Shown here one piece after another: positions 6,671 to 14,567 of a stretch of 28,613 nucleotides of DNA. Source of the stretch: an uncultured Acidobacteriota bacterium (lineage in GTDB: Bacteria; Acidobacteriota; Terriglobia; UBA7540); contig CALCEB010000124.1 of the NCBI GenBank assembly GCA_937900045.1, positions 1 to 28,613 on the forward strand. Reading direction: 5' to 3'. A model generated the notes under the pieces. That model was not told the DNA's origin, did not search any database, and saw nothing but the letters and a program-made list of their open reading frames with translations. The translations under genes were made by a program, and so were the position numbers. Numbering within the stretch: the stretch's first letter is position 1; every line of letters begins with the position of its first letter.

Positions 6671-7417
6671 TCAGATACGGGTGAGGACGTCCGGCCCATT
6701 CTTGGTGATGGCCACCATGTGCTCAAAGTGGGCTGAATGTCCGCCATCGGCCGTCACGGCCGTCCAGTTGTCCTTGAGAATCCGCACGGCGCTACCCGCT
6801 GAATTGATCATAGTCTCAAGAGCCAGGACCATCCCTTCCTTCAGCAAAGGGCCTCGTCCCGCTTCACCGAAGTTCGGCACCTGGGGCTCTTCGTGAAGGC
6901 TTCGCCCAATGCCGTGGCCGGTGAATTCACGCACCACCGAAAAGCCGTTTCCCTCGGCGTGTTGCTGAATGACCGAGGAAATGTCGCCAATGCGCGAGCC
7001 CAGCCGGGCCCGGTCAATTGCCATCTCCAACGACTCTTGAGAAACCCTTAAAAGTCTTTGCAGCGGCTCGCTGATTTCCCCAACCGGAACCGTGATGGCG
7101 CAATCGCCGAAGTATCCGTCCTTCACCACGCCCATGTCCAGGCTGATAATGTCGCCAGCCTTCAACTTCTTCCCGGAGGGAATCCCGTGAATGATTTCAT
7201 CATTTACAGAGGCGCAAAGGCAAGCCGGATACCCGTGGTAACCTTTGAATGCCGGCTTGACGTTTAACTGCTTCAGCCGCTTGGACACATATTCCTCGAG
7301 TTCCCAAGTAGTGACGCCCGCCTCAACCTGGGAACGAAGCTCCTCAAGAATTTCGCGGGTCGTCTGGGCGCTTTGGCGAAGCTTTTCAATTTCGCCGGCT
7401 GTCTTACAAATAATCAT
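6671..7417 (-). CDS. map: Methionine aminopeptidase, type I
   Basis: 248 residues. The enzyme removes the initiator Met from nascent chains in the cytoplasm. The metal ligands of the pita-bread fold are all present: Asp94 (SLDMG), Asp105 (FGDCA), His168 (GHGIG), Glu201 (ALETM) and Glu232 (FEHM); His77 (EIIHGIP) matches the catalytic His. There is no N-terminal zinc-finger or SH3-binding extension, so it is the short type Ia form. Its ATG overlaps the adk stop in an ATGA junction, suggesting coupled translation. Confidence 0.97.
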   Translation of the reverse strand: MIICKTAGEIEKLRQSAQTTREILEELRSQVEAGVTTWELEEYVSKRLKQLNVKPAFKGYHGYPACLCASVNDEIIHGIPSGKKLKAGDIISLDMGVVKDGYFGDCAITVPVGEISEPLQRLLRVSQESLEMAIDRARLGSRIGDISSVIQQHAEGNGFSVVREFTGHGIGRSLHEEPQVPNFGEAGRGPLLKEGMVLALETMINSAGSAVRILKDNWTAVTADGGHSAHFEHMVAITKNGPDVLTRI

Positions 7418-8112
7418 ACGTGTTGGATCGCTTGAAGAATGGCCTCCGTCAGCTCCCGCGGCGGACGGTTTCCATCGATATCCATTAGATGACCGGCCTG
7501 ACGGTAATGGTCCAGCAACGGCTTGGTATCGTGGTCATAGTGAACCAACCGCTCTCGAATCACGTCTTCGCGGTCGTCCTCCCTCTGCATCAGGGGCGTG
7601 CCTTCAAGGTCACAGTGGTTGGGCAAGCGGGGCGGGTTGAGATAAATATTGTAGATGGACCCGCAAACCGGGCACATCCGCCGTCCCGTTAGCCTCTTAA
7701 TGATGGACTCGCGGTCCACCGACAAATTAATTGCCAGCGGCTGGACGTGCCAGCCGGCTTCGATGAAGCGTTCGATGAACAGGGCTTGCTCCAGCGTCCG
7801 GGGAAACCCATCCAAAATGAACCCCCGGGCGCTATCCGGCTGGCGCAGCCTCTCTTCCACCATGCTGCAAACCAAGGCGTCGGGCACCAGTCCGCCAGCA
7901 TCCATGATGTCCTGTGCCTTCAGGCCAAGCGGGGTCCTCTGCCTTGCCGCCTGGCGGAGCATCTCGCCGGTTGAAATCGCGGGGATATGAAGTGCTTTGG
8001 AAACCTCGCGGGCCTGGGTTCCCTTGCCTGCTCCCGGCGCCCCCAGCATGATGAGTGTGTATGCGCTGGGGACCCGTCCTGCCGGCCCCTCATGAAGCAG
8101 CTCGCCGGCCAC
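7414..8112 (-). CDS. adk: Adenylate kinase, zinc-type LID
   Basis: 232 residues; interconverts ATP plus AMP with two ADP. The P-loop GAPGAGKG is at 24-31, the AMP-binding region has STGEMLR and GFILDGFPRT, and the long LID (about 144-180) carries Cys147, Cys150 and Cys167, with Glu170 where the fourth ligand is usually Cys or Asp. The start is GTG 8112: no other start lies between it and the first beta strand (YTLIMLG), and a purine-rich AAGGGG lies upstream. This gives about 16 extra residues before that strand and overlaps the secY end by 23 bases. Confidence 0.94.
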   Translation of the reverse strand: MAGELLHEGPAGRVPSAYTLIMLGAPGAGKGTQAREVSKALHIPAISTGEMLRQAARQRTPLGLKAQDIMDAGGLVPDALVCSMVEERLRQPDSARGFILDGFPRTLEQALFIERFIEAGWHVQPLAINLSVDRESIIKRLTGRRMCPVCGSIYNIYLNPPRLPNHCDLEGTPLMQREDDREDVIRERLVHYDHDTKPLLDHYRQAGHLMDIDGNRPPRELTEAILQAIQHV

Positions 8113-9496
8113 GAACGCGCCCCTTCTTCATAAAGCCTTCGTAATGACGCATGATCAATTGCGATTCGACTTGTTGAATCGTGTCCATTGCCACTTGCAC
8201 CACGATCAGCAGAGACGTCCCTCCGAAAAAGAAGTGGACATTCAGGCCGTGCAGCAACCAGGTCGGGAGATGGGCATCGAACCAAGCCCCACCCAGCCAC
8301 ACCGGGAGGTGGTTCAACCGCAGGCCAGCCAACATTGTTTCAGGGATCAGCGCCACCAGAGCCAGATAAGCTCCACCCACCCAGGTGATCTTCGTCAGAA
8401 CATCATCCAAATAGTCCGCCGTCCTCTTTCCCGGACGGATGCCGGGGATAAAGCCACCTTGCTTCCGTACGTTGTCCGCAACTTCGTCGGGGTTGTAGAT
8501 AATGGACAGGTAAAAGTGCGCAAAGAACATGATTAACAGAATATAAGTTAGCGTGTAGAGGGGTTCGCCCCAGGCGAAAAGACTCAAAAAACCGTTTACC
8601 AACTTTCCAAACAGCCCTCCTTTCCAAAAGAGCCCGATGGTTTGGGGAAACGTGAGTAAAGAAACGGCAAAAATGATGGGCATCACGCCACCGCTGTTCA
8701 CCTTCAAGGGAAGGTGGGTGGAAACGCCGCCCATGATCCTGCGCCCCACGATGCGCTTGGCATATTGGATCGGAATTCGCCGCTCACCGCGCTCAAAGAA
8801 CACGATGAAGGCGACAATGGCCAACATAAAGGTCAGCAAAACCAATAGAACCAGCGGACTCCAAATCCGGGTCACAAAAACGTTGCTGTACAGGTTTTGC
8901 GCCGCCGCGGGCAGGCCCACAACAATTCCGGCAAAGATCAGGAGCGACATGCCGTTGCCGATGCCCCGGGAAGTGATTTGCTCTCCCAACCACATGATGA
9001 ATACGGATCCCGCGGTCAGCGTCAGGACGGTGCTAAAAATGAAGCTGGGTCCCGGGTGTGTCACCATGGGTATACCCAAGCTGGTTTGCCGCTGTAGAGC
9101 GACTGCAATACCAAAAGACTGAAACACGCTCAGCCCCACCGTGAGCCAGCGGGTGTATTCCGTGATTTTCTTCTGGCCGAGTTGTCCCTCCTTCGAGAGC
9201 TTTTCAAGAGTGGGAGAGACCACCGTCAACAACTGAAGAATAATGGAGGCTGTGATGTACGGCATGATACCGAGGGCAAAAACCGTCAAGCGATTCAGGC
9301 TTCCCCCGGAAAACATTGAAAGGAGACCGAATAGCGTGCCCCCCATTTGATTGAAATATTGCTGGAATACGGTGGCATTTATACCGGGAGTTGGAATGAA
9401 GGAACCCAGGCGGTAGACAGCGAGGAGCATCAACGTGAACCCGATCCGCTTCCGCAGGTCCGCTATTTCGAAGACGCTCTTCAAAGATTCAATCAT
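8090..9496 (-). CDS. secY: Protein translocase subunit SecY
   Basis: 468 residues, ten predicted membrane segments. SecY forms the Sec translocation pore in the cytoplasmic membrane with SecE and SecG. Landmarks are the N-terminal RKRIGFTLMLLAVYRLGSFI, the plug-region GSLNRLTVFALGIMPYI, the long cytoplasmic loop FFERGERRIPIQYAKRIVGR, and DEVADNVRKQGGFIPGIRPG before the last helices. It overlaps rplO by ATGA. Length is somewhat above the ~440 typical; the extra lies in the loop around GGLFGKLVNGFLSLF and around the late NHLPVWLGGAWFDAHLPTW segment. Confidence 0.97.
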   Translation of the reverse strand: MIESLKSVFEIADLRKRIGFTLMLLAVYRLGSFIPTPGINATVFQQYFNQMGGTLFGLLSMFSGGSLNRLTVFALGIMPYITASIILQLLTVVSPTLEKLSKEGQLGQKKITEYTRWLTVGLSVFQSFGIAVALQRQTSLGIPMVTHPGPSFIFSTVLTLTAGSVFIMWLGEQITSRGIGNGMSLLIFAGIVVGLPAAAQNLYSNVFVTRIWSPLVLLVLLTFMLAIVAFIVFFERGERRIPIQYAKRIVGRRIMGGVSTHLPLKVNSGGVMPIIFAVSLLTFPQTIGLFWKGGLFGKLVNGFLSLFAWGEPLYTLTYILLIMFFAHFYLSIIYNPDEVADNVRKQGGFIPGIRPGKRTADYLDDVLTKITWVGGAYLALVALIPETMLAGLRLNHLPVWLGGAWFDAHLPTWLLHGLNVHFFFGGTSLLIVVQVAMDTIQQVESQLIMRHYEGFMKKGRVRGRRAAS

Positions 9497-9945
9497 GCCA
9501 AAATGACCTCGGCTGTTCCTCCAGCCTTCTTGATCTTCTCCAGAGCCGATTTCGAGAACCGGTGCGCCGAAATGGCGACCGGTTTTTCGAGCTCTCCATC
9601 CCCCAGGATTTTCAACCCGTCATAAAGCTTCTTAACGACTCCCAGATTCATGAGTAATTCAGGGGTCACCGGTTCCTTCAAATCAAGCTCTGCGAGGTCT
9701 CCAAGGTTGACCACCGCGTACTGCTTCCTGAATATATTGGTGAATCCGCGCTTGGGGAGGCGGCGCTGGAGCGGCATCTGTCCGCCCTCAAAGCCCACAC
9801 GCAGCCGGGAACCCGCCCTGGATTTTTGCCCCTTCGAGCCTCGCGTGGCTGTCTTGCCATGACCGGACCCCATTCCGAAGCCAATCCTCTTGCGCCTTTT
9901 ATGCGCTCCGCGAGGTGGCCGAAGACTTCCAATATGAATCGCCAT
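9493..9945 (-). CDS. rplO: 50S ribosomal protein L15 (uL15)
   Basis: 150 residues from the chosen ATG. L15 is a late-assembling large-subunit protein with an extended glycine/arginine-rich N-terminal arm, seen here as GFGMGSGHGKTATRGSKGQK and FEGGQMPLQRRLPKRGF. The globular C terminus ends KIKKAGGTAEVILA. An upstream GTG (9958-9960) overlaps the rpmD stop as GTGA and would add five residues; I prefer ATG 9943-9945 because MAIHIGSLRPP fits the family start, but neither has a strong Shine-Dalgarno. Confidence 0.95.
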   Translation of the reverse strand: MAIHIGSLRPPRGAHKRRKRIGFGMGSGHGKTATRGSKGQKSRAGSRLRVGFEGGQMPLQRRLPKRGFTNIFRKQYAVVNLGDLAELDLKEPVTPELLMNLGVVKKLYDGLKILGDGELEKPVAISAHRFSKSALEKIKKAGGTAEVILA

Positions 9946-9956
9946 TTTCGATCTGC

Positions 9957-10256
9957 TCACTCCGCTGGATTTTGAGGCTCCACTTGGGATACTTCCTGCG
10001 AACCGGATGCCTTGGGCTTCACGATCGTGTACTCCGGGACATCCAAAGAGCGACGGCCGGAAGGAGATTCAACAACCTCCACAAGGTGCGGGACTTTCGC
10101 AATCAGCCCACGGTTTTGTGGCGTATCTTCACATTCGACGACGTGATTCAGCCGGCGCAGCCCCAGACTCTTAACCGCGTCCTTCTGCCGGTAAGGAAAG
10201 CCGATACCGCTTCGTACCCATTTGATCCAGATTTTCGTAGTTTTCTTCTCACTCAC
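9957..10256 (-). CDS. rpmD: 50S ribosomal protein L30 (uL30) with C-terminal extension
   Basis: 99 residues. The first ~60 are a normal bacterial L30 fold: KIWIKWVRSGIGFPYRQKD, LGLRRLNHVVECEDTPQNRG and the strand KVPHLVEVVE. The remaining ~38 residues are an extension rich in Ser, Pro, Glu and Gln that most bacterial L30 proteins (about 60 residues) lack. The start is GTG 10254-10256 with AAGGA eight bases upstream. It sits between rpsE and rplO, the standard spc order. Confidence 0.95.
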   Translation of the reverse strand: MSEKKTTKIWIKWVRSGIGFPYRQKDAVKSLGLRRLNHVVECEDTPQNRGLIAKVPHLVEVVESPSGRRSLDVPEYTIVKPKASGSQEVSQVEPQNPAE

Positions 10257-10268
10257 AGTTTCAGTCCT

Positions 10269-10766
10269 TCAGAGTTCTTCTACCGTCTTGCCACGGGTGG
10301 CTGCTACTTCCTCAGGATTGCAAAGTTGAAGCAAGGCATCCATGGTGGCCTTAACCACATTGTGTGGATTAGTGGTTCCCAGGGACTTGGTCAGAACATT
10401 TTGAACTCCGGCTGCCTCAACCACGGCCCGGACCGCTCCTCCGGCGATCACCCCTGTACCGGCTGGCGCTGGCTTTAGCAGGACTTTGCCGGCCCCGAAT
10501 CTTCCCAGCACGGTATGAGGAATTGAAATCGCAGTAATGTTCACCCGGACGATGGACTTCTTGGCGGCTTCAATGCCCTTGCGGATGGCCATCGGGACTT
10601 CACGGGCTTTACCCGAGCCATAACCCACGTGGCCGTTGCTGTCCCCCACCACCACTAGCGCCGCAAAGCTGAGGTTCTTTCCGCCCTTGACCACCTTGGT
10701 GACGCGATTGATGGAAATCACCTGGTCTTTTAATTGCAACGTGTTGGGATCAATGCGATTCGACAA
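10269..10766 (-). CDS. rpsE: 30S ribosomal protein S5 (uS5)
   Basis: 165 residues. S5 has a double-stranded-RNA-binding fold and contributes to decoding accuracy and the mRNA entry site. Visible are the spectinomycin loop region VTKVVKGGKNLSFAALVVVG, GYGSGKAREVPMAIRKGIE, and the C-terminal domain KPAPAGTGVIAGGAVRAVVE. The start is TTG 10764-10766, backed by GGGGAGGG five bases upstream. It follows rplR closely (24 bases). Confidence 0.97.
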   Translation of the reverse strand: MSNRIDPNTLQLKDQVISINRVTKVVKGGKNLSFAALVVVGDSNGHVGYGSGKAREVPMAIRKGIEAAKKSIVRVNITAISIPHTVLGRFGAGKVLLKPAPAGTGVIAGGAVRAVVEAAGVQNVLTKSLGTTNPHNVVKATMDALLQLCNPEEVAATRGKTVEEL

Positions 10767-10790
10767 AAAGACCCTCCCCTTTTCCTCTCT

Positions 10791-11159
10791 CTAGAATTTC
10801 AGCCCACCTTCACGCGCCGCATCCGCCAAAGTCTTCACCCGCCCGTGATAGGCGTATCCACCTCGGTCAAAAACTACGCTGGAGATTCCAGCCGCAACCG
10901 CACGTTCCGCCAGGACTTTGCCGACCACCTTAGCGGCAGCTACATTGCCACCTGTTTTCAATGATTTGCGGATTTCCTGGTCGCGTGTAGAGGCCGACAC
11001 CAGGGTTCGGCCTGCGCCGTCATCAATAATCTGGGCATAAATGTGGCTTATCGACCTGAAAACATTCAGACGAGGCAATCGAGCCTGGCGAACAATTCGC
11101 TTATGGATCCGAACATGAATCCGGCGTCTCGCAGTATCCTTAGAAACCAGTTTCACCAT
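10791..11159 (-). CDS. rplR: 50S ribosomal protein L18 (uL18)
   Basis: 122 residues. L18 binds 5S rRNA together with L5 and docks it on the large subunit. The basic N terminus (MVKLVSKDTARRRIHVRIHK) is followed by LPRLNVFRSISHIYAQIIDD and ends FDRGGYAYHGRVKTLADAAR, EGGLKF, as in the family. ATG 11157-11159 has AGGA five bases upstream and fits family length; an ATG five codons earlier is possible. Confidence 0.96.
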   Translation of the reverse strand: MVKLVSKDTARRRIHVRIHKRIVRQARLPRLNVFRSISHIYAQIIDDGAGRTLVSASTRDQEIRKSLKTGGNVAAAKVVGKVLAERAVAAGISSVVFDRGGYAYHGRVKTLADAAREGGLKF

Positions 11160-11185
11160 GGCAATCCTACCCATCCATCCTGCGT

Positions 11186-11737
11186 TTATTGTTTGGCTGC
11201 GCCTGCGCCGCCCGCGGCCTTGCCCGCCTTCTTCTTTAAACGCTCACCCGTGTACCGAACCCCTTTATTTTTATATGGATCGGGGGGTCTCAGTTCCCGG
11301 ATCTCAGCCGCAAGCTGGCCCACCCGCTGTTTATCGGCGCCCTTTACCACCAAGTGTGTCTGCTTCTCCACCGTAACCGCCAAGCCTTGTGGAATCGGAA
11401 ATTCAATAGGATGCGAATAACCGAGACTGAACACCACGTTGGTCCCCTTCACTTCGGCGCGATACCCAATGCCAACTATATCTAGGTGCTTCTCAAAGCC
11501 TTCGGTTACACCCCGAACCGCATTGGCCAGTAAGCTCCGCACCAGACCTTGCAGAGCCGCTTGCGAATCATCTTCACGCTGGGTCTTCAAATGTCCATCC
11601 TGCTTTTCGACCCGTATTCCAGAAGGTAGATCCACCTGAAGAGTGCCTTTAGGACCCGTCACATGGACGGCTCCAGCTTCCTGCTGGAATGTTACACCCT
11701 TCGGAAGATCGATGAGTTTGTTTCCAATCCGCGACAT
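11186..11737 (-). CDS. rplF: 50S ribosomal protein L6 (uL6)
   Basis: 183 residues. L6 is a two-domain protein near the factor-binding site and sarcin-ricin loop. It starts MSRIGNKLIDLPKGVTF, has GYSHPIEFPIPQGLAVTVEK at the domain junction and the C-terminal RPPDPYKNKGVRYTGERLKK signature. The last ~12 residues (GKAAGGAGAAKQ) are a short low-complexity tail. It is separated from rpsH by 97 bases, which show no gene. Confidence 0.97.
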   Translation of the reverse strand: MSRIGNKLIDLPKGVTFQQEAGAVHVTGPKGTLQVDLPSGIRVEKQDGHLKTQREDDSQAALQGLVRSLLANAVRGVTEGFEKHLDIVGIGYRAEVKGTNVVFSLGYSHPIEFPIPQGLAVTVEKQTHLVVKGADKQRVGQLAAEIRELRPPDPYKNKGVRYTGERLKKKAGKAAGGAGAAKQ

Positions 11738-11834
11738 GATTTTCTATCCTGAAACCGAAGATCGATTCACCCTAATAAGCCTGCATCAAGACGCGGAGCG
11801 ATCTCCAACCACCCACCTACGACTCCCGCTCTGA

Positions 11835-12236
11835 TTAGGAAACGGTGCAAAGCAACTCACCGCCGATGCCCGACTTTTTGGCATTTTTACCCGTCATCAA
11901 ACCGCTTGGAGTGGTGAGGATGGCAACCCCCATCCCTCCCAGGATTCGAGGAATCTCATCCACACCCACATAGACCCGGCGCCCGGGCCGGGAGACGCGA
12001 TCCAGGCTGGAGATCGTGCTCTTGCCGTTAACTGTGTAGCGCAGGGAAATCCGGATGACCTTCTTTTTCCCTTCCTCAGCAACCTTGAAGCCGGCAATAT
12101 AGCCCTCGTCTCTCAGAATCGAGGCAACGCTCACCTTCAGTTTCGAGGCGGGAACATCCACACGGGCATGGCGGGCGCGGATTCCGTTTCGAATTCGCGT
12201 CAGCATGTCGGCAATAGGGTCAGTAACGGCTGCCAT
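11835..12236 (-). CDS. rpsH: 30S ribosomal protein S8 (uS8)
   Basis: 133 residues. S8 binds the central domain of 16S rRNA and in E. coli represses the spc operon by binding the rplX-rplE mRNA. The N terminus AAVTDPIADMLTRIRNGIRA and the C-terminal STISSLDRVSRPGRRVYVG, then ILTTPSGLMTGKNAKKSGIG, are characteristic. ATG 12234-12236 has AGGAG four to five bases ahead and matches the family start; an ATG six codons earlier is rejected for that reason. Confidence 0.97.
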   Translation of the reverse strand: MAAVTDPIADMLTRIRNGIRARHARVDVPASKLKVSVASILRDEGYIAGFKVAEEGKKKVIRISLRYTVNGKSTISSLDRVSRPGRRVYVGVDEIPRILGGMGVAILTTPSGLMTGKNAKKSGIGGELLCTVS

Positions 12237-12291
12237 GATTCTCCTAAAAATCAAATTCGCGGGTCACCACCCGCAGCGTCAAATACGGAAA

Positions 12292-12477
12292 CTACCAGCT
12301 CGATTTGATGACACCCGGAATGTCGCCGCGCAGCGCGAGCTGGCGGAAGCAGAGGCGGCACATTTCAAACTTTCCCAGGTAACCCCTTGGGCGTCCACAG
12401 ATGCGGCAACGGTTGCGGTGCCGAATCTTGAACTTAGGCTTTCTTAGAAGCTTGGCCATCTGTGAAGCACGCGCCAC
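12292..12477 (-). CDS. rpsN: 30S ribosomal protein S14, zinc-binding type Z (uS14)
   Basis: 61 residues, the short zinc form. The two CxxC pairs RCRICGRPRG and MCRLCFRQLA hold one Zn; the protein ends ALRGDIPGVIKSSW. It assembles into the head of the small subunit. The start is GTG 12475-12477 with GGGAGG seven bases upstream, three bases after the rplE stop. A later in-frame ATG would remove the conserved basic N terminus. Confidence 0.96.
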   Translation of the reverse strand: MARASQMAKLLRKPKFKIRHRNRCRICGRPRGYLGKFEMCRLCFRQLALRGDIPGVIKSSW

Positions 12478-12480
12478 CGG

Positions 12481-13074
12481 TTATCCTCCCACTTTCGCGT
12501 CCCCTGGACCTTCGGCGGTACGCCGCCGCGCCTCCTGCCGGAAGGGCAGGCCCATATGCCGCAACAGCGCCAGGGCCTCCTCATCGGTTCGAGCGTCGGT
12601 CACAATGGAGATGTTCATGCCTTTTGTCTTTTCCACCTTGGCGTAATCGATCTCTGGAAAAACTAACTGGTCTCGAAGACCGATTGTGTAATTTCCACGG
12701 CCGTCGAAGGCGCGGCTCGAAAGTCCCCGGAAGTCGCGAACCCGCGGCAACGTTACGTTCGCCAAACGGTCAAAAAACTCGTACATGCGGTTCCCGCGCA
12801 GAGTCACCATCACGCCGATGGGCATGTTCTTGCGCAGTTTGAAATTGGAGATGGATTTGCGGGCCCGCGTAACCACGGGCTTCTGTCCGGTAATTAGCCC
12901 TAAGTCCCGGCCCGCTGAATCCAGCAGCTTGGCATTCTGAATCGCCTCACCCAAGCCCATGTTTACCACAATCTTCCGCAGGCGTGGAACGGCGGAGGCG
13001 TTGGTATACTTGAATGCCTCGACCAGCGCCGGAACCACATTTTTTTGGTATCGCTCTTTCAATCGGGGAGTCAT
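12481..13074 (-). CDS. rplE: 50S ribosomal protein L5 (uL5)
   Basis: 197 residues. L5 anchors 5S rRNA in the central protuberance and contacts P-site tRNA and S13. Visible are RLRKIVVNMGLGEAIQNAK, GQKPVVTRARKSISNFKLR, MPIGVMVTLRGNRMYEFFDR and GLRDQLVFPEIDYAKVEKTK, which together are diagnostic. The tail (ARRRTAEGPGDAKVGG) extends ~15 residues past the usual end. It lies between rplX and rpsN in the standard order. Confidence 0.97.
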   Translation of the reverse strand: MTPRLKERYQKNVVPALVEAFKYTNASAVPRLRKIVVNMGLGEAIQNAKLLDSAGRDLGLITGQKPVVTRARKSISNFKLRKNMPIGVMVTLRGNRMYEFFDRLANVTLPRVRDFRGLSSRAFDGRGNYTIGLRDQLVFPEIDYAKVEKTKGMNISIVTDARTDEEALALLRHMGLPFRQEARRRTAEGPGDAKVGG

Positions 13075-13096
13075 TTCGCCTTCTAACCTCTATCCG

Positions 13097-13423
13097 TTAC
13101 CGGTCCAAAACCTTGCCACACTTGACGCAGACGCGGACCTTCTTGCCTTCCGCCTTCTCGCGGTGTTGAATGCGCGTCGGACCGCACTCCCCGCAGATCA
13201 GAGCCACGTTGGACACATGAATGGGCCCTTCCTTTTCGAGAATGCCGCCCCGAATCTGCTTGGCCGGGTTTGGCCGGGTATGACGCTTGATCATGTTCAC
13301 ATGTTCGACAAAAAGGCGCTGACGGGCGGGTTCGACTTCAAGCACCCGGCCCTCTTTACCGCGGTCCCGTCCCGCCAAAATCTTCACAGTATCGTTCTTC
13401 CGGATATCCAACATACTTCCCAT
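13097..13423 (-). CDS. rplX: 50S ribosomal protein L24 (uL24)
   Basis: 108 residues. L24 is an assembly initiator that binds the 5' region of 23S rRNA. The KOW motif NDTVKILAGRDRGKEGRVLE is near the start, followed by NMIKRHTRPNPAKQIRGGIL. The C terminus carries two CxxC pairs (CGECGPTRI and CVKCGKVLDR), the metal-binding variant of L24. ATG 13421-13423 overlaps the rplN stop as TGATG and has GAGG seven bases upstream; GTG 13426 is an alternative. Confidence 0.95.
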   Translation of the reverse strand: MGSMLDIRKNDTVKILAGRDRGKEGRVLEVEPARQRLFVEHVNMIKRHTRPNPAKQIRGGILEKEGPIHVSNVALICGECGPTRIQHREKAEGKKVRVCVKCGKVLDR

Positions 13424-13791
13424 CACAACACCTCGGGAGCCAAAGAAACGATCTTCAGGAACTTCTTTTCGCGCAATTCCCTGGCTACCGGCCCGAAGAC
13501 GCGCGTTCCCACCGGTTCCCCAACATCGTTAATCAGGACGGCCGCATTTTCGTCAAACCGGATGTAGCTTCCATCCCGGCGGCGCTGCTCCTTGCGCATC
13601 CGCACAATGACCGCTTTCACGACTTTGCCCTTGGGAATGGCACTGTCCGGCGCGGCCTCTTTCACCGCTGCCGTCACAACGTCACCAAGCCCCGCCTGCA
13701 AACCCACGTCACCGCCGACCGGCAAGATGCAGGAAAGCTTGCGAGCCCCGGAGTTATCCGCCACCCGCAGGATGGTGCGCATTCCGATCAT
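13423..13791 (-). CDS. rplN: 50S ribosomal protein L14 (uL14)
   Basis: 122 residues, exactly the usual length. L14 lies at the subunit interface and is the target of the silencing factor RsfS. It shows MIGMRTILRVADNSGARKLS, VVKAVIVRMRKEQRRRDGSY and RFDENAAVLIN, then the end KFLKIVSLAPEVL. The start overlaps the rpsQ stop by four bases (ATGA), so rpsQ and rplN look translationally coupled across the S10/spc border. Confidence 0.97.
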   Translation of the reverse strand: MIGMRTILRVADNSGARKLSCILPVGGDVGLQAGLGDVVTAAVKEAAPDSAIPKGKVVKAVIVRMRKEQRRRDGSYIRFDENAAVLINDVGEPVGTRVFGPVARELREKKFLKIVSLAPEVL

Positions 13792-14069
13792 GCTTTCACC
13801 TCCGGTTCCTGGGCAACCGGTGAAACGCGGGTGATCACTTCAACCACCTGCCATCGCTTCAGAGCGCTCAGCGGGCGGGTCTCTTCGATCCGGACAGTAT
13901 CGCCGACCTGACACTGGCCCTTCTCATCGTGAGCGTGAAATTTGCTGGACCGCCTCACCACCCGTTTATAGAGCGGATGCGTGATTTGCCGCTCCACGGT
14001 CACCACAACCGTCTTTTGCATCTTGTTGCTGGTGACTACTCCGACCTTCTCCTGCCGCCGTGTTTTCAT
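13788..14069 (-). CDS. rpsQ: 30S ribosomal protein S17 (uS17)
   Basis: 93 residues. S17 is an OB-fold primary 16S-binding protein. It reads KVGVVTSNKMQKTVVVTVER, then HPLYKRVVRRSSKFHAHDEK and GDTVRIEETRPLSALKRWQV, all standard. The last ~12 residues extend slightly beyond the family norm. Last gene of the S10 block. Confidence 0.96.
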   Translation of the reverse strand: MKTRRQEKVGVVTSNKMQKTVVVTVERQITHPLYKRVVRRSSKFHAHDEKGQCQVGDTVRIEETRPLSALKRWQVVEVITRVSPVAQEPEVKA

Positions 14070-14115
14070 AAGCCGCTTCCCAAGAACTCGCCGGCTCCGC
14101 GCCGGCCCGGTTCAA

Positions 14116-14316
14116 TTATTTCTTTGCCTGGACCTCTGCCTCGCGGCGGATGGTCTTGATGCGCGCGATATCCTTCCGCAACTCGCGAATCTTGACCAGA
14201 ACACCCGCCTGCCCACTGGCCATTTGAAATTTTAGCCGGAACAATTGCTCGGAGAACTCACGCTCCTTGGCCTGAAGCTCGTCCTCATTCCATTCGCGAA
14301 TTTTTTCCGCCTTCAT
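14116..14316 (-). CDS. rpmC: 50S ribosomal protein L29 (uL29)
   Basis: 66 residues. L29 is a helical hairpin near the peptide exit tunnel, part of the docking site for trigger factor and SRP. The pattern EWNEDELQAKEREFSEQLFR, then LKFQMASGQAGVLVKIRELR and KDIARIKTIRREAE, fits the family. A GGAGG lies upstream of the ATG (14314-14316). Unlike the usual tight rplP-rpmC junction, 251 bases separate it from rplP, filled by an inverted-repeat element. Confidence 0.95.
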   Translation of the reverse strand: MKAEKIREWNEDELQAKEREFSEQLFRLKFQMASGQAGVLVKIRELRKDIARIKTIRREAEVQAKK

Positions 14317-14379
14317 TCCTTCACTCCTCCATTCCTCGGCCGCCCTAGCTTGGATTATTCACGAACTTCCCTTGGAGGA

Positions 14380-14537
14380 CCGTCAGCGCAGGGTTCCAAC
14401 AATACCCATCGAGCAGCCCGGCATCTTGCTGCGGTTTCGGGGCGCAAGCGGCTCGTAGGTGCGAGCCGCCTGGGCCCTGAAGCAGAATAGTATCCTGAGG
14501 TCCTGCCTTCGCCAGGGTTGAAACCCTGCCCGGACGG
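14380..14537. mobile_element. MITE-like inverted-repeat element between rplP and rpmC
   Basis: The left end (14380-14400, beginning CCGTCAGCGCAGGG) and the complement of the right end (14517-14537) match at 18 of 21 positions. Inside, a perfect 8-bp stem GCGGCTCG / CGAGCCGC with a 6-base loop spans 14448-14469, and the right end forms a further small hairpin (CAGGGTT..AACCCTG). The 158-bp body has no plausible ORF and does not resemble flanking coding sequence. It has no terminator-like T-tract, consistent with transcription passing through it to the essential genes beyond. No target-site duplication is evident. Confidence 0.6.
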
Positions 14538-14567
14538 TTTTGACAGCAAGACCTTTCAAAATCCGGG

